Assembly: GCA_045627805.1 (NCBI GenBank)
Contig: JAZQOJ010000201.1
Coordinates: 90,593 to 154,592, forward strand
Direction of reading: 5' to 3'
DNA from: UBA1756 sp045627805
Lineage (GTDB): Bacteria; Bacteroidota; Bacteroidia; Bacteroidales; WCHB1-69
Length of the DNA: 64,000 bases
Position 1 is the stretch's first letter; each line of letters begins with the position of its first letter. This document shows, in pieces, positions 25,105 to 32,503 of the stretch. The position numbers were made by a program, and so were the translations under genes. Below the pieces are notes generated by a model. It ran no database searches, was not told the origin of the DNA, and was given only the letters and a program-made list of their open reading frames with translations.

Positions 25105-25647
25105 ATGGCAACAGCAAAAGAACAGAAAGAGTTTATCGACAATTATGCTGACATCATCACGCAGATTGTCGCCCCTACAACCTTGTTCGCATCCAGCTCC
25201 ATAGCGCATAGCGCATTAGAGAGCGGTTGGGGAAAAAGCAAAATGGGGTCCGCCAATAATTACTTCGGATTCAAAGCCACAAGCAAATGGAGTGGGAAAG
25301 TAGCATCCAGAACCACTTACGAATACATCAACGGGGTAAAGACCAAGTTCGTCGGAACCGGCAAGGACTACAGCTCCTACGCTGCCGCAATCGCAGACGG
25401 CGCACACAAACAGACTATTTTCCGTGCTTACGATGGATTCAGACAGTCGTGCGAGGATTATGTCAGACTGCTGACAACAGCCAGCCGGTACGCATCAGCG
25501 GTAAAGGTCACCACTTCCCCGAAAGACCAGATCTACGCCATTCTGAAAGCCGGCTATGCGACAACAGCAGCTGATACGTATTCCGAAAGCATTGCTTCGG
25601 TAATCCGTCAGCACGATTTGACAAAATACGATAAAAAAAAAGACTAA
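25105..25647 (+). CDS. FlgJ-type glucosaminidase (peptidoglycan hydrolase)
   Basis: 180 aa. It matches the mannosyl-glycoprotein endo-beta-N-acetylglucosaminidase family (FlgJ/AcmA-like): 'SSIAHSALESGWGKSKMGSANNYFGFKATSKWSGK' includes the catalytic Glu in ALESGWG and the NNYFG signature, with later 'YSSYAAAIADG' and 'YVRLLTTASRYASA'. It cuts the glycan strand. No signal peptide, so it probably acts from the virion during entry or reaches the wall through a holin. Confidence 0.85.
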   Translation: MATAKEQKEFIDNYADIITQIVAPTTLFASSSIAHSALESGWGKSKMGSANNYFGFKATSKWSGKVASRTTYEYINGVKTKFVGTGKDYSSYAAAIADGAHKQTIFRAYDGFRQSCEDYVRLLTTASRYASAVKVTTSPKDQIYAILKAGYATTAADTYSESIASVIRQHDLTKYDKKKD

Positions 25648-25664
25648 TCAAAAACTCTTTCATA

Positions 25665-25754
25665 ATGAAGTCTCAGAAATACATTGAGTTCACATTCGCC
25701 GGATTGTTGATCCTGTTTGGCGGTTACCTGATCTATAAAAACGTAAAATATTAG
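25665..25754 (+). CDS. 29-residue membrane peptide
   Basis: MKSQKYIEFTFAGLLILFGG then YLIYKNVKY: one membrane helix with a basic C-terminus. It sits between the glucosaminidase and the holin candidate and ends 2 nt before the next start. Too small for family assignment. Confidence 0.5.
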   Translation: MKSQKYIEFTFAGLLILFGGYLIYKNVKY

Positions 25755-25756
25755 CA

Positions 25757-26071
25757 ATGGAAATCTTTGGTGGCATATTATCTACTGTTATCTGTTCGCT
25801 CGCGACTGGCTTTTTAGCTTGGTTCTTTGGCAGAAAAAAACAGCGCAGCGAGGAACTCCAGGCGGCCGTCTCTTCCTGGAACGATATGAAGTCGAGCCTA
25901 CAGGACGATATAAAAGACTTGTTGGAGCAGCACCAGAAAGACAAAGAGACGATATTGGCACTTACGGCTGAAATTGAGGAGCTGAATAAAAAGGTTCTGA
26001 CTCTTCAGGGACAAATAACGCTGTTGCAACACGATGTTTGCCGAAACCAGATAATCAACAAGGAAAAATAA
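25757..26071 (+). CDS. Holin- or Rz-like membrane protein with coiled coil
   Basis: 104 aa. N-terminal helix at ~5-24 ('GGILSTVICSLATGFLAWFF') followed by a basic turn and a long coiled coil (~35-95). The layout resembles small lysis proteins of Bacteroidota phages placed just before the endolysin. It may disrupt or bridge the inner membrane in lysis. Function inferred from place and topology. Confidence 0.45.
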   Translation: MEIFGGILSTVICSLATGFLAWFFGRKKQRSEELQAAVSSWNDMKSSLQDDIKDLLEQHQKDKETILALTAEIEELNKKVLTLQGQITLLQHDVCRNQIINKEK

Positions 26072-26090
26072 TAACACAAAACATACAATT

Positions 26091-26549
26091 ATGCAGTATT
26101 TTACAATTGATGAGTTGTTGAAACACAGAACCGACGACCCGCAAATGGCAGAAAACGCCACTGTTCTGGCAGAAAAGTTCCTGGACCCCATCCGTGAACG
26201 GCTTGGAAAACCAATCGTCATTTCCAGCTGTTACAGAACTCCCACGGGCAATGAGGCGTGTAATGGTGCAAAAAAATCACAACATCTTACCGCGCAGGCA
26301 GCGGATATTTATGGGCCGACAAAAGAAGATACCGTCGCCATCTTCCGCATCGCAATGGAGATTGGTGGATTCGATCAGCTGATTTGGGAGAAACCCGGAC
26401 GGAGTGCTTGGGTACACATTAGTTACGCAAATCCGAACTACAAACAAAACCCGCGTAATTACCAACGCGGAGACGTGTATGCAATGCTGGATCCCAACTA
26501 TCGTATTTATACCAATATAAAAAACACCTGGCAGGATGTAGTTAAATAA
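26091..26549 (+). CDS. Peptidase M15-type endolysin (D-Ala-D-Ala carboxypeptidase-like)
   Basis: 152 aa, typical single-domain length. Motifs: 'ISSCYRTPTGNEACNGAKKSQHLTAQAADI' with the zinc-binding His and Asp (SQH...AAD) and the third ligand in 'AWVHISY'. Family members cleave peptide cross-links in peptidoglycan. A common endolysin in Bacteroidota phages. Confidence 0.9.
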   Translation: MQYFTIDELLKHRTDDPQMAENATVLAEKFLDPIRERLGKPIVISSCYRTPTGNEACNGAKKSQHLTAQAADIYGPTKEDTVAIFRIAMEIGGFDQLIWEKPGRSAWVHISYANPNYKQNPRNYQRGDVYAMLDPNYRIYTNIKNTWQDVVK

Positions 26550-26559
26550 GTTGGTGAAA

Positions 26560-26913
26560 ATGCTAATCAATTCCATCAAAAAAATCTTATCGATGAAGGG
26601 ACTGAAATGGGCTGTGTCGGTTGCGTCCGCCGCAGCTATTGCCATACTATCCATTGTTTGCAATATGAAGTCAGACGAAGTGAGAACACTGAGGTCGTAC
26701 AGCGACAAACAGCTTTCGATTATTGAAAGTCAGGCTGTCGCTATTGATAGCTTAGTAAGGCGAAAGGCAATCAATGCGAACGTGTCGATGTCTGTCACCG
26801 ACAAAAGCAAGAACATCGTCCGAGGAAGAAAGAACAGCGGCACCATAGAACTGTCAAGCGATAAAAACTATAAGATGGTGCTGGATAGCATATCAATCAA
26901 TTTTTTGAAATAA
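26560..26913 (+). CDS. Rz/spanin-like membrane protein
   Basis: 117 aa from the ATG at 26560 (a TTG at 26551 is also in frame). N-terminal helix ~14-33 ('GLKWAVSVASAAAIAILSIV'), then a helix with 'VRTLRSYSDKQLSIIESQAVAIDSL' and a C-terminal beta part ending 'MVLDSISINFL'. This ending is familiar from small proteins beside endolysins in Bacteroides phages. Probably the last step of lysis, at the outer membrane. Confidence 0.45.
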   Translation: MLINSIKKILSMKGLKWAVSVASAAAIAILSIVCNMKSDEVRTLRSYSDKQLSIIESQAVAIDSLVRRKAINANVSMSVTDKSKNIVRGRKNSGTIELSSDKNYKMVLDSISINFLK

Positions 26914-26927
26914 CAAACCGCATTAGT

Positions 26928-27386
26928 ATGAAAAAAAAGAAAATAGCCGCGATAATCATTGTTGCCGTTGTAATAGCAATCATCGTGATCGTCTGTCTGT
27001 TGGTTTCAAAAAGAAAGAGATATTCCGCATATCAGGATTCACTCAAATATGATCCATCCGTGTTCCCGCTCAAGAAGGGAAGTAGAGGAAAAGAGGTGGA
27101 GGAAATTCAGAAATATATGAATGCCGTGTTCTCGTCAAAGATGTACAAAGAGAAATTTGGAGAACACGAACTTTTGGATGTGGATGGTATTTGGGGTGAT
27201 AAAACCGAAGCCGCCGTCAACGGATTTATGGCGACATCTTCGATTGAAGAAGCGATGTACGGTTGTCTAATGACTTATAAGAAATATAAGAATTTTGACA
27301 AGTTTTACGAAGCTGTCGAAAGCGGTAAGGAATCCTGTCAATACACCACCCCGTCAAGGTCTGTTACGGTTTCTGTCAATGGATGA
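26928..27386 (+). CDS. Membrane-anchored peptidoglycan-binding protein
   Basis: 152 aa. N-terminal helix at ~5-25 ('AAIIIVAVVIAIIVIVCLLV'), then a PG_binding_1-like module: 'VFPLKKGSRGKEVEEIQKYMN...LLDVDGIWGDKTEAAVNGFM'. Second copy of the design at 24359. Last gene of the lysis/wall block. Confidence 0.65.
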   Translation: MKKKKIAAIIIVAVVIAIIVIVCLLVSKRKRYSAYQDSLKYDPSVFPLKKGSRGKEVEEIQKYMNAVFSSKMYKEKFGEHELLDVDGIWGDKTEAAVNGFMATSSIEEAMYGCLMTYKKYKNFDKFYEAVESGKESCQYTTPSRSVTVSVNG

Positions 27387-27422
27387 TTCGCCTTTCAATT
27401 GATGGTCGGTAAACGATAAAGA

Positions 27423-27827
27423 ATGAAAGATTTACAGATTCCAAAAGGAACCAAGCCAGAAGATGTAAAAAAACGCTGTCAGATTATCAAATCACAGTTA
27501 AAAAAATTAAAGGGGAAAACAATCATTTGCCCTTGCTTAGGTAATGTTCCTGTTGACATATCTGCAAGAAGCATAGATGAAATCTCGACACACGCAGCAA
27601 AAAAATATTCCTCCACCCTTGCCGCATTGGATATAAAAAATGCGATAAAAAAAGCAAGGTTTTTCAGAATGCATATACCTAAAGACAATATGCAGCAAAG
27701 GAAAATGGGATTTCTTTTCCTGTATGTATTAAAATGTGAATCTTCAAATGGAGAAACGATAAAAATAACTATTGGAGTAAGGGAACGCCCCATTAAATTC
27801 TTACAATACTGTATAACAGTAGAGTAA
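27423..27827 (+). CDS. BECR-like nuclease domain protein (cargo)
   Basis: 134 aa. After a Lys-rich N-terminus, residues ~55-134 show the helix-strand order of phage Barnase/EndoU-like toxins: 'SIDEISTHAAKKYSSTLAALD', a central 'FLFLYVLKCESSNGETIKITIGVRERP' and a final 'LQYCITV'. A His in the first helix and the last strand are the usual active-site positions. Different from the 16823/28389 pair, so a second toxin type in the same cargo block. A compact stem-loop region lies right behind its stop. Confidence 0.5.
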   Translation: MKDLQIPKGTKPEDVKKRCQIIKSQLKKLKGKTIICPCLGNVPVDISARSIDEISTHAAKKYSSTLAALDIKNAIKKARFFRMHIPKDNMQQRKMGFLFLYVLKCESSNGETIKITIGVRERPIKFLQYCITVE

Positions 27828-27894
27828 TAAAAAAAAGGTGGTTACTCTGAATCTTTCCCGACTATGATACTAGTCTTGTACCAACCACCAAAGG
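27828..27894 (-). ncRNA. Candidate small RNA convergent to the nuclease-like gene
   Basis: The minus strand shows TTG (27929-27927), an 18-nt gap, a -7 TATTTTTG (27908-27901), and then a ~65-nt segment closed by GGTGGTT (27889-27883) / AACCACC (27843-27837), with an inner ACTA/TAGT hairpin. A run of eight or nine T follows. This is a complete promoter-to-terminator unit that stops at the end of the 27423 gene. Best-supported of the four similar sites. Confidence 0.5.
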
Positions 27895-27947
27895 ACGCTG
27901 CAAAAATACAAAATAAAATCAAATTACAACATCCAATCAAAATATTT

Positions 27948-28385
27948 ATGAAAAAGTCGAACACCAGCACCCGCGCAAGCAAGATCCTTCGTGAAAGCCG
28001 TAAGGAGTACCAGTCAATCCTACAGAAGAACATCAGCAAGCAAACCGGTAAAAAGAACGTCTGCAAGGCCGCTAAGGAGGCAAGCAAGCAGTACGACAAG
28101 ATGAGTTGGGCCGAGGCACTCCGGATTGCCGCATCAAACGGAACCGGAACGAAGAAAGTGAAAAAGACGGCTTCCAAGCCGAAACATAAAAAGACCAGTA
28201 AAAGAACAGAAGAAAGAATCTCTTATTTCAAGAGAATCGGAGTGACCTTTTTTGATGAGCTGCCAAAAGGTTGGAAACTTGATGAATCGGGCACAACAGC
28301 ACCAAACGGATATGCGTGGTGCAATAACGGGGTGAGTAGATTTTCGAACCAATACCGTATCGCATTAGTGAAGATTGATGAGTAG
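27948..28385 (+). CDS. Modular cargo protein: shared basic N-terminus plus small C-terminal domain
   Basis: 145 aa from the ATG at 27948. The N-terminal ~83 residues (KKSNTSTRASKILRESRKEY ... NGTGTKKVKKT) are almost identical to those of the 28886 product, very basic and helical. The C-terminal ~55 residues hold 'LPKGWKLDESGTTAPNGYAW' and 'NGVSRFSNQYRIALVKI', a small domain I have seen in Bacteroidota phage proteins without a known function. The shared N-terminus may direct different C-terminal domains to one place, for example the virion or DNA. Confidence 0.6.
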   Translation: MKKSNTSTRASKILRESRKEYQSILQKNISKQTGKKNVCKAAKEASKQYDKMSWAEALRIAASNGTGTKKVKKTASKPKHKKTSKRTEERISYFKRIGVTFFDELPKGWKLDESGTTAPNGYAWCNNGVSRFSNQYRIALVKIDE

Positions 28386-28388
28386 GTG

Positions 28389-28811
28389 ATGATAAGAGTG
28401 GGACGTCTAAGGAGAACTGTCGCAAATGCAGTCCGTAGAGAATGCGCTGACATCTATATTTCAGATAATTATGTAAAGCATATAGCAATTCATCATAAAA
28501 AGGAACTGATGCAGCTGGGTATAGAGGCCTTGGCCTACGTCAGAATAATTGTCTCTAATTTCAATCAAATCAGAAAGGGGACAGGAAATTCATTGTTATT
28601 GATTATGTGCAGCGATGAGATGAGCCATATTGCAGCAATTGAAATGAATTATTCAACTAAAGATGGATTTTGGGAAGTCAAAACAGCACAACCCCGATTG
28701 AAAACCAAGGTTGAAAAAAAAGAATTGCTGTGGGGAATTGCCCAAGTTCCCAAACGTTCCTGCAACGCTTCCCATTTTCTATCAAAGACAAAAAAAGCAG
28801 GGTCTAAATAG
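28389..28811 (+). CDS. BECR-fold nuclease-like protein, second copy
   Basis: 140 aa from the ATG at 28389. 'NYVKHIAIHHKKELMQLGIEALAYVRIIVSNFNQIR', 'NSLLLIMCSDEMSHIAAIEMNYSTKDGFWEVKTAQPR' and 'KKELLWG' line up with the 16823 product, with a longer Cys/Ser/Lys-rich tail. Phage Barnase-EndoU-type RNase fold inferred. It lies between the two genes with the shared N-terminal domain. Confidence 0.6.
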   Translation: MIRVGRLRRTVANAVRRECADIYISDNYVKHIAIHHKKELMQLGIEALAYVRIIVSNFNQIRKGTGNSLLLIMCSDEMSHIAAIEMNYSTKDGFWEVKTAQPRLKTKVEKKELLWGIAQVPKRSCNASHFLSKTKKAGSK

Positions 28812-28838
28812 TATGGCCATCAGACACAACAATTTTGG

Positions 28839-28867
28839 CAAAAATACAAAATAAATTCAAATTCCAA
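28839..28867 (-). promoter_or_regulatory. Minus-strand promoter after the second BECR gene
   Basis: TTG (28867-28865), 18-nt gap, TATTTTTG (28846-28839), same arrangement as at 27901-27929. It faces the 3' end of the 28389 gene. It lies in sequence duplicated together with the basic N-terminal domain. A clear terminator on that strand is not obvious, so no RNA is called. Confidence 0.4.
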
Positions 28868-28885
28868 CATCAAATCAAAATATTT

Positions 28886-29938
28886 ATGAAAAAGTCGAAC
28901 ACCAGCACCCGCGCAAGCAAGATCTTACGGGAAAGCCGTAAGGAGTACCAGTCAATCCTACAGAAGAACATCAGCAAGCAAACCGGCAAAAAGAACGTCT
29001 GCAAGGCCGCAAAGGAGGCGAGCAAACAGTACGACAAAATGAGTTGGCCCGAGGCACTCCGGATTGCCGCATCAAACGGAACCGGAACGAAGAAAGTGAA
29101 AAAGACGGCCCCCAAGCCGAAACCTAAAAAGTCGGTGGCTATCAAGCGCGACCGTTCCCAACGCAGTCTCGCCTTCAAAAAAATGGTGGCGGAAAAGAGG
29201 GCAAAAAGTTCTTGCTCACGTTCTGCCAAAATGTGTGACAGCAAAAAAAAAAACAATCGCGTACTAACCAATGAAAAGATCACCGAAATATTACTCAAGG
29301 TAGCGAGCGCCGAAACCCTTAGACCAGGAATGTGCTGCGTATATTGGGATGCCGAACAACAGAATATCGTATCGACAGACGCACACATACTGTGTTGCGT
29401 TCATACGCATATCGCCGCCAAGGATCATCAAAGATTATTCACCACCAAAAGCAGACTGAACAAAATAATCAAAGGGTACGATCCGAGAGTTGACAAATTC
29501 CCACTTGAAAACTTGAAAAAACTGGAAGAGGGTACCGCTACTTGCAAAAACACAGGATTGCACTACCCTAAGTATATGAACGTTATTCCACGTGACTATT
29601 CAACCAGTTTTACTGCGAATCTGTCGGATTTTTATGACGCAGCGGAAAAAAGCATAAAAAAGCCGAATGATCATCCTGCTTTTGACAGAAACAAATCGCG
29701 AGTTTCCTTGAGGGTGCCAGGAACTGTGATCCAACTAAACGCGGAATTATTAAAGAAGTTTGTGAAAACACTTATGGCCTTTGGCGAAAAAGCAACTGTA
29801 AAAATTGCTGCAAAAGATGAAGCACCACTACAGGCAGTGCTGTTTGAAGTAGGACAATGTACCGGACTGATTATGCCATTATTTATTAGAGAAGAAGACA
29901 TCACCTGCCAGAACTGCCAAATTCTTTCTCTAAAATAA
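28886..29938 (+). CDS. Modular cargo protein: shared basic N-terminus plus sliding-clamp-like region
   Basis: 350 aa from the ATG at 28886. Residues 1-83 repeat the N-terminus of the 27948 product; a Lys/Arg-rich linker follows. Residues ~125-350 include 'VYWDAEQQNIVSTDAHILCCVHT' and 'IQLNAELLKKFVKTLMAFGEKATVKI', which resemble the strand patterns of a DNA polymerase beta-clamp ('aTDgh.L...', 'l.a..L...l'). The clamp assignment is tentative. A DNA clamp with a basic DNA-binding extension would fit an element replication or packaging role. Confidence 0.5.
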   Translation: MKKSNTSTRASKILRESRKEYQSILQKNISKQTGKKNVCKAAKEASKQYDKMSWPEALRIAASNGTGTKKVKKTAPKPKPKKSVAIKRDRSQRSLAFKKMVAEKRAKSSCSRSAKMCDSKKKNNRVLTNEKITEILLKVASAETLRPGMCCVYWDAEQQNIVSTDAHILCCVHTHIAAKDHQRLFTTKSRLNKIIKGYDPRVDKFPLENLKKLEEGTATCKNTGLHYPKYMNVIPRDYSTSFTANLSDFYDAAEKSIKKPNDHPAFDRNKSRVSLRVPGTVIQLNAELLKKFVKTLMAFGEKATVKIAAKDEAPLQAVLFEVGQCTGLIMPLFIREEDITCQNCQILSLK

Positions 29939-29982
29939 TTCCAGGAATGAATCGTTAAAGTGAACAATCAAAACGAAGTGTT

Positions 29983-30459
29983 ATGGCTATGAAGAAAGAA
30001 TTGAAAAAAGTGAATTGGTACCGCGTCGAAGACGTGATCGTAATGGTTGGCGTGTTGCTTTTTATATTGGTATTGTGTAAAAAAATGGATGTAATTACAT
30101 TCTTGTTTTCAGAAACCGGTGTTTTTTTGTTGTGTGTGTTAGTTGTTTTTTTATTAAAAAAAAACTATATCGGAGATACTGTAGTAGAAAATGAGACCGA
30201 GCACGATATTTATTCCAAAGACGAGGAATCGTCGAATGTGGTCGTGATTCCATCACACGAAAGAGTTTCCGGTATCGACGGAATCAAGGTGGACGGTGTG
30301 GTTTACAAACTGTGTTCCGGAACCCACGTGGTAGTGAAGGAAAATGGGAAGGTGAGAACAAAATCCTTGACAGGAAAACTTGTCAACAACACCCGCGGCG
30401 GAAAAATATCATCCCCGCCGGATGAGGGTTGGAATAACCTATTTCTTTCTATAGCATAA
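29983..30459 (+). CDS. Two-helix membrane protein, tandem copy 1
   Basis: 158 aa. Conserved N-terminus 'MAMKKELKKVNWYRVEDV', two adjacent membrane helices (~18-35 and ~42-62), a short acidic link and a conserved C-terminal domain ('SGIDGIKVDGVVYKLCSGTH', 'KENGKVRTKSLTGKLVNNT'). The C-terminal domain is beta-rich and probably cytoplasmic or periplasmic. Function unknown. Possible roles include superinfection exclusion or another host-membrane change. Confidence 0.6.
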   Translation: MAMKKELKKVNWYRVEDVIVMVGVLLFILVLCKKMDVITFLFSETGVFLLCVLVVFLLKKNYIGDTVVENETEHDIYSKDEESSNVVVIPSHERVSGIDGIKVDGVVYKLCSGTHVVVKENGKVRTKSLTGKLVNNTRGGKISSPPDEGWNNLFLSIA

Positions 30460-30503
30460 TTCCAGGAATGAATCGTTAAAGTGAACAATCAAAACGAAGT
30501 GTT

Positions 30504-30980
30504 ATGGCTATGAAGAAAGAATTGAAAAAAGTGAATTGGTACCGCGTCGAAGACGTGATTTTAATTGTTGGCGTGTTGTTTTTTATACTACTATTGTGTA
30601 AAAAAATAAATTATTTAACCTGGGTCTTTTCAGAGTTGAGCGCATTCTTTCTGTTATTTTTGATTACGTTTTCGTTGTTAAAACACTATATCGGAGATAC
30701 TGTGGTGGAGAATGAGACTGATAAAGATATTTATGCCAAAGACGAGGAATCGTCAAATGTGGTCGTGATACCATCACACAAAAGAGTTTCCGGTATCGAC
30801 GGAATCAAGGTGGACGGTGTGGTTTACAAACTCTGTTCCGGAACACACGTGGTAGTGAAAGAGAACGGGAAGGTGAGAACAAAATCTTTGACAGGAAAAC
30901 TTGTCAACAACACCCACGGCGGAAAAATATCATCCCCGCCGGATGAGGGTTGGAATAACATATTCCTTTCCATAGCATAA
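30504..30980 (+). CDS. Two-helix membrane protein, tandem copy 2
   Basis: 158 aa, same ends as copy 1, but the second helix reads 'SELSAFFLLFLITFSLLKHY' in place of 'TGVFLLCVLVVFLLKKNY'. The ten-residue loop between the helices also differs. The 3' end 'WNNIFLSIA' is shared with copy 1. Confidence 0.6.
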   Translation: MAMKKELKKVNWYRVEDVILIVGVLFFILLLCKKINYLTWVFSELSAFFLLFLITFSLLKHYIGDTVVENETDKDIYAKDEESSNVVVIPSHKRVSGIDGIKVDGVVYKLCSGTHVVVKENGKVRTKSLTGKLVNNTHGGKISSPPDEGWNNIFLSIA

Positions 30981-31024
30981 TTCCAGGAATGAATCGTTAA
31001 AGTGAACAATCAAAACGAAGTGTT

Positions 31025-31495
31025 ATGGCTATGAAGAAAGAATTGAAAAAAGTGAATTGGTACCGCGTCGAAGACGTGCTCGTAATTGTGGGCGTGTTGC
31101 TTCTAATATTAGTATTGTGTAAAAAAATAAATCCTTACACCTGGTTCTTTTCAGAGTTGAGTGCGGTTTTTCTGGTATTTGTAATTACGTTTTTGTTATT
31201 AGAACACTATATCGGAGATACAGTAGTGGAAAATGATACCGATCACGATATTTATGCCAAAGACGAGGAATCGTCGAATGTGGTCGTGATTCCATCACAC
31301 AAAAGAGTTTCCGGCATCGACGGAATCAAGGTGAACGGTGTGGTTTACAAACTGTGTTCCGGAACCCACGTGGTGGTGAAAGAGAACGGGAAGGTGAGAA
31401 CAAAATCTTTGACAGGAAAACTTGTCAACAACACCCACGGCGGGAAAATATCATCCCCTCCCGATGAAGGTTGGAACAACATATTCCAAGCTTGA
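31025..31495 (+). CDS. Two-helix membrane protein, tandem copy 3
   Basis: 156 aa. Helix region again distinct ('NPYTWFFSELSAVFLVFVIT'). The C-terminus ends 'WNNIFQA', two residues shorter and diverging at the last codons, as expected for the terminal unit of a tandem array. A terminator follows. Confidence 0.6.
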   Translation: MAMKKELKKVNWYRVEDVLVIVGVLLLILVLCKKINPYTWFFSELSAVFLVFVITFLLLEHYIGDTVVENDTDHDIYAKDEESSNVVVIPSHKRVSGIDGIKVNGVVYKLCSGTHVVVKENGKVRTKSLTGKLVNNTHGGKISSPPDEGWNNIFQA

Positions 31496-31517
31496 TTCAG
31501 GGCTTTCAGTTCAACAC

Positions 31518-31552
31518 AAAGGCGGATCTTCAACAGAAGTTCCGCCTTTTTA
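31518..31552 (+). terminator. Terminator of the tandem-copy operon
   Basis: AAAGGCGGA / TTCCGCCTTT stem with ~14-nt loop and a T-run. It lies directly before the right iteron locus. Confidence 0.8.
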
Positions 31553-31557
31553 ATTTT

Positions 31558-31658
31558 GTAACCGATTTTGTAACCGATTTGTAACTCGTTTTGTAACCTT
31601 GTAAAATATTGTAAATTAGAAATTTATATTGATTTTGTTGTGTTGGTTACAAAGTTAC
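31558..31658. repeat. Right GTTAC iteron locus (mirror image of the left locus)
   Basis: Four minus-strand sites (GTAAC at 31558, 31570, 31581, 31593; 11-12 bp apart), a 46-bp AT-rich spacer, then two plus-strand sites (GTTAC at 31646 and 31654, 8 bp apart). Read on the minus strand this is the same order as the left locus: a close pair, an AT spacer, then four sites. A 19-bp stretch around the pair is identical in both. Confidence 0.75.
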
Positions 31659-31754
31659 AAAAATTTTGCACGTTTTTATGCGTATAAAATCATCTTTAAG
31701 CAATAATTAAATGCTTAATGCGTTAAGTCTAAAATTTATTAAACTTCATTCAAA

Positions 31755-32501
31755 ATGGAACAGAGTAGAAATAAAAAGCCCATCATTATTGCGGCAGTTA
31801 TTTTTGTATTACTGATAATCACAGTGGTTGTTCTGTGGATTCTAAAATCCGGAAATAAAAAATCGGAAGATTCTGGTAGTGTTGCTGTCAAAACTACAAT
31901 TGATTCAACCAGCATGAATGTGAACAGTGATTCAATTAAATTCGTTAACTTCACCAGTTCTGATTTGATGATGCACGGACTTCACGGAAAAGTGAGCCGT
32001 GTTGTCTATACTGAGGGCGAGGGTACTGTGACAGAAATATATGATGCCACCTTTGACACATTAGGAGTTTACGTTTCAGCAAAAGCAGGTCCCTATGGAG
32101 GGGTAAATACGGTCATTGAAAGAAATGGATCTGATCAAATAGTACATATTAAAGATCCTAAAGAGCCATACACAAGCGATGATATGTTTGACTACAAATA
32201 CAAATATAATTCACAAGGACAGGTTAGCGCTGTTGAAGGTTTCGGTTGGGAGTGGCATGATAAATTCGATTATATATGGGATGAAAATGGTTCCCTTAAA
32301 AAGAGTGGCACCGGTAGCGACGATGGGGGAAGTTGGGAATCAACCTCTACATTTCAATGCGTTGCATTTGACCAATACCACAATTGGACGGAAGCCAAAT
32401 GTACAGTTAAAAGTCGTAGCAAATTACATGGTGGTGATTATGGCGACTGGGAAACGAGAACTTTTAAGGTGAAACGTGAAATAGAATATTTCCCAAGATA
32501 A
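31755..32501 (+). CDS. Membrane-anchored extracytoplasmic beta-repeat protein (cargo)
   Basis: 248 aa. N-terminal helix ~9-30 ('PIIIAAVIFVLLIITVVVLWIL'), then a beta-rich domain with 'DYKYKYNSQGQVSAVEG' and 'FDYIWDENGSLKKSG', like single RHS/YD-type repeats. It lies between the late module and the integrase and has its own leader behind the iterons, the usual place for lysogenic-conversion genes. Function unknown. Confidence 0.55.
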   Translation: MEQSRNKKPIIIAAVIFVLLIITVVVLWILKSGNKKSEDSGSVAVKTTIDSTSMNVNSDSIKFVNFTSSDLMMHGLHGKVSRVVYTEGEGTVTEIYDATFDTLGVYVSAKAGPYGGVNTVIERNGSDQIVHIKDPKEPYTSDDMFDYKYKYNSQGQVSAVEGFGWEWHDKFDYIWDENGSLKKSGTGSDDGGSWESTSTFQCVAFDQYHNWTEAKCTVKSRSKLHGGDYGDWETRTFKVKREIEYFPR

Positions 32502-32503
32502 TC

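Larger units (their letters stand above)
29939..31495 (+). repeat. Three-copy tandem repeat, 521-bp unit
   Basis: Each unit has a nearly identical 44-nt leader containing TTCCaGGAA and a 477- or 471-nt gene. Unit starts are exactly 521 bp apart (29983, 30504, 31025). The ends of the genes are nearly identical while the membrane-spanning part differs. Confidence 0.95.
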
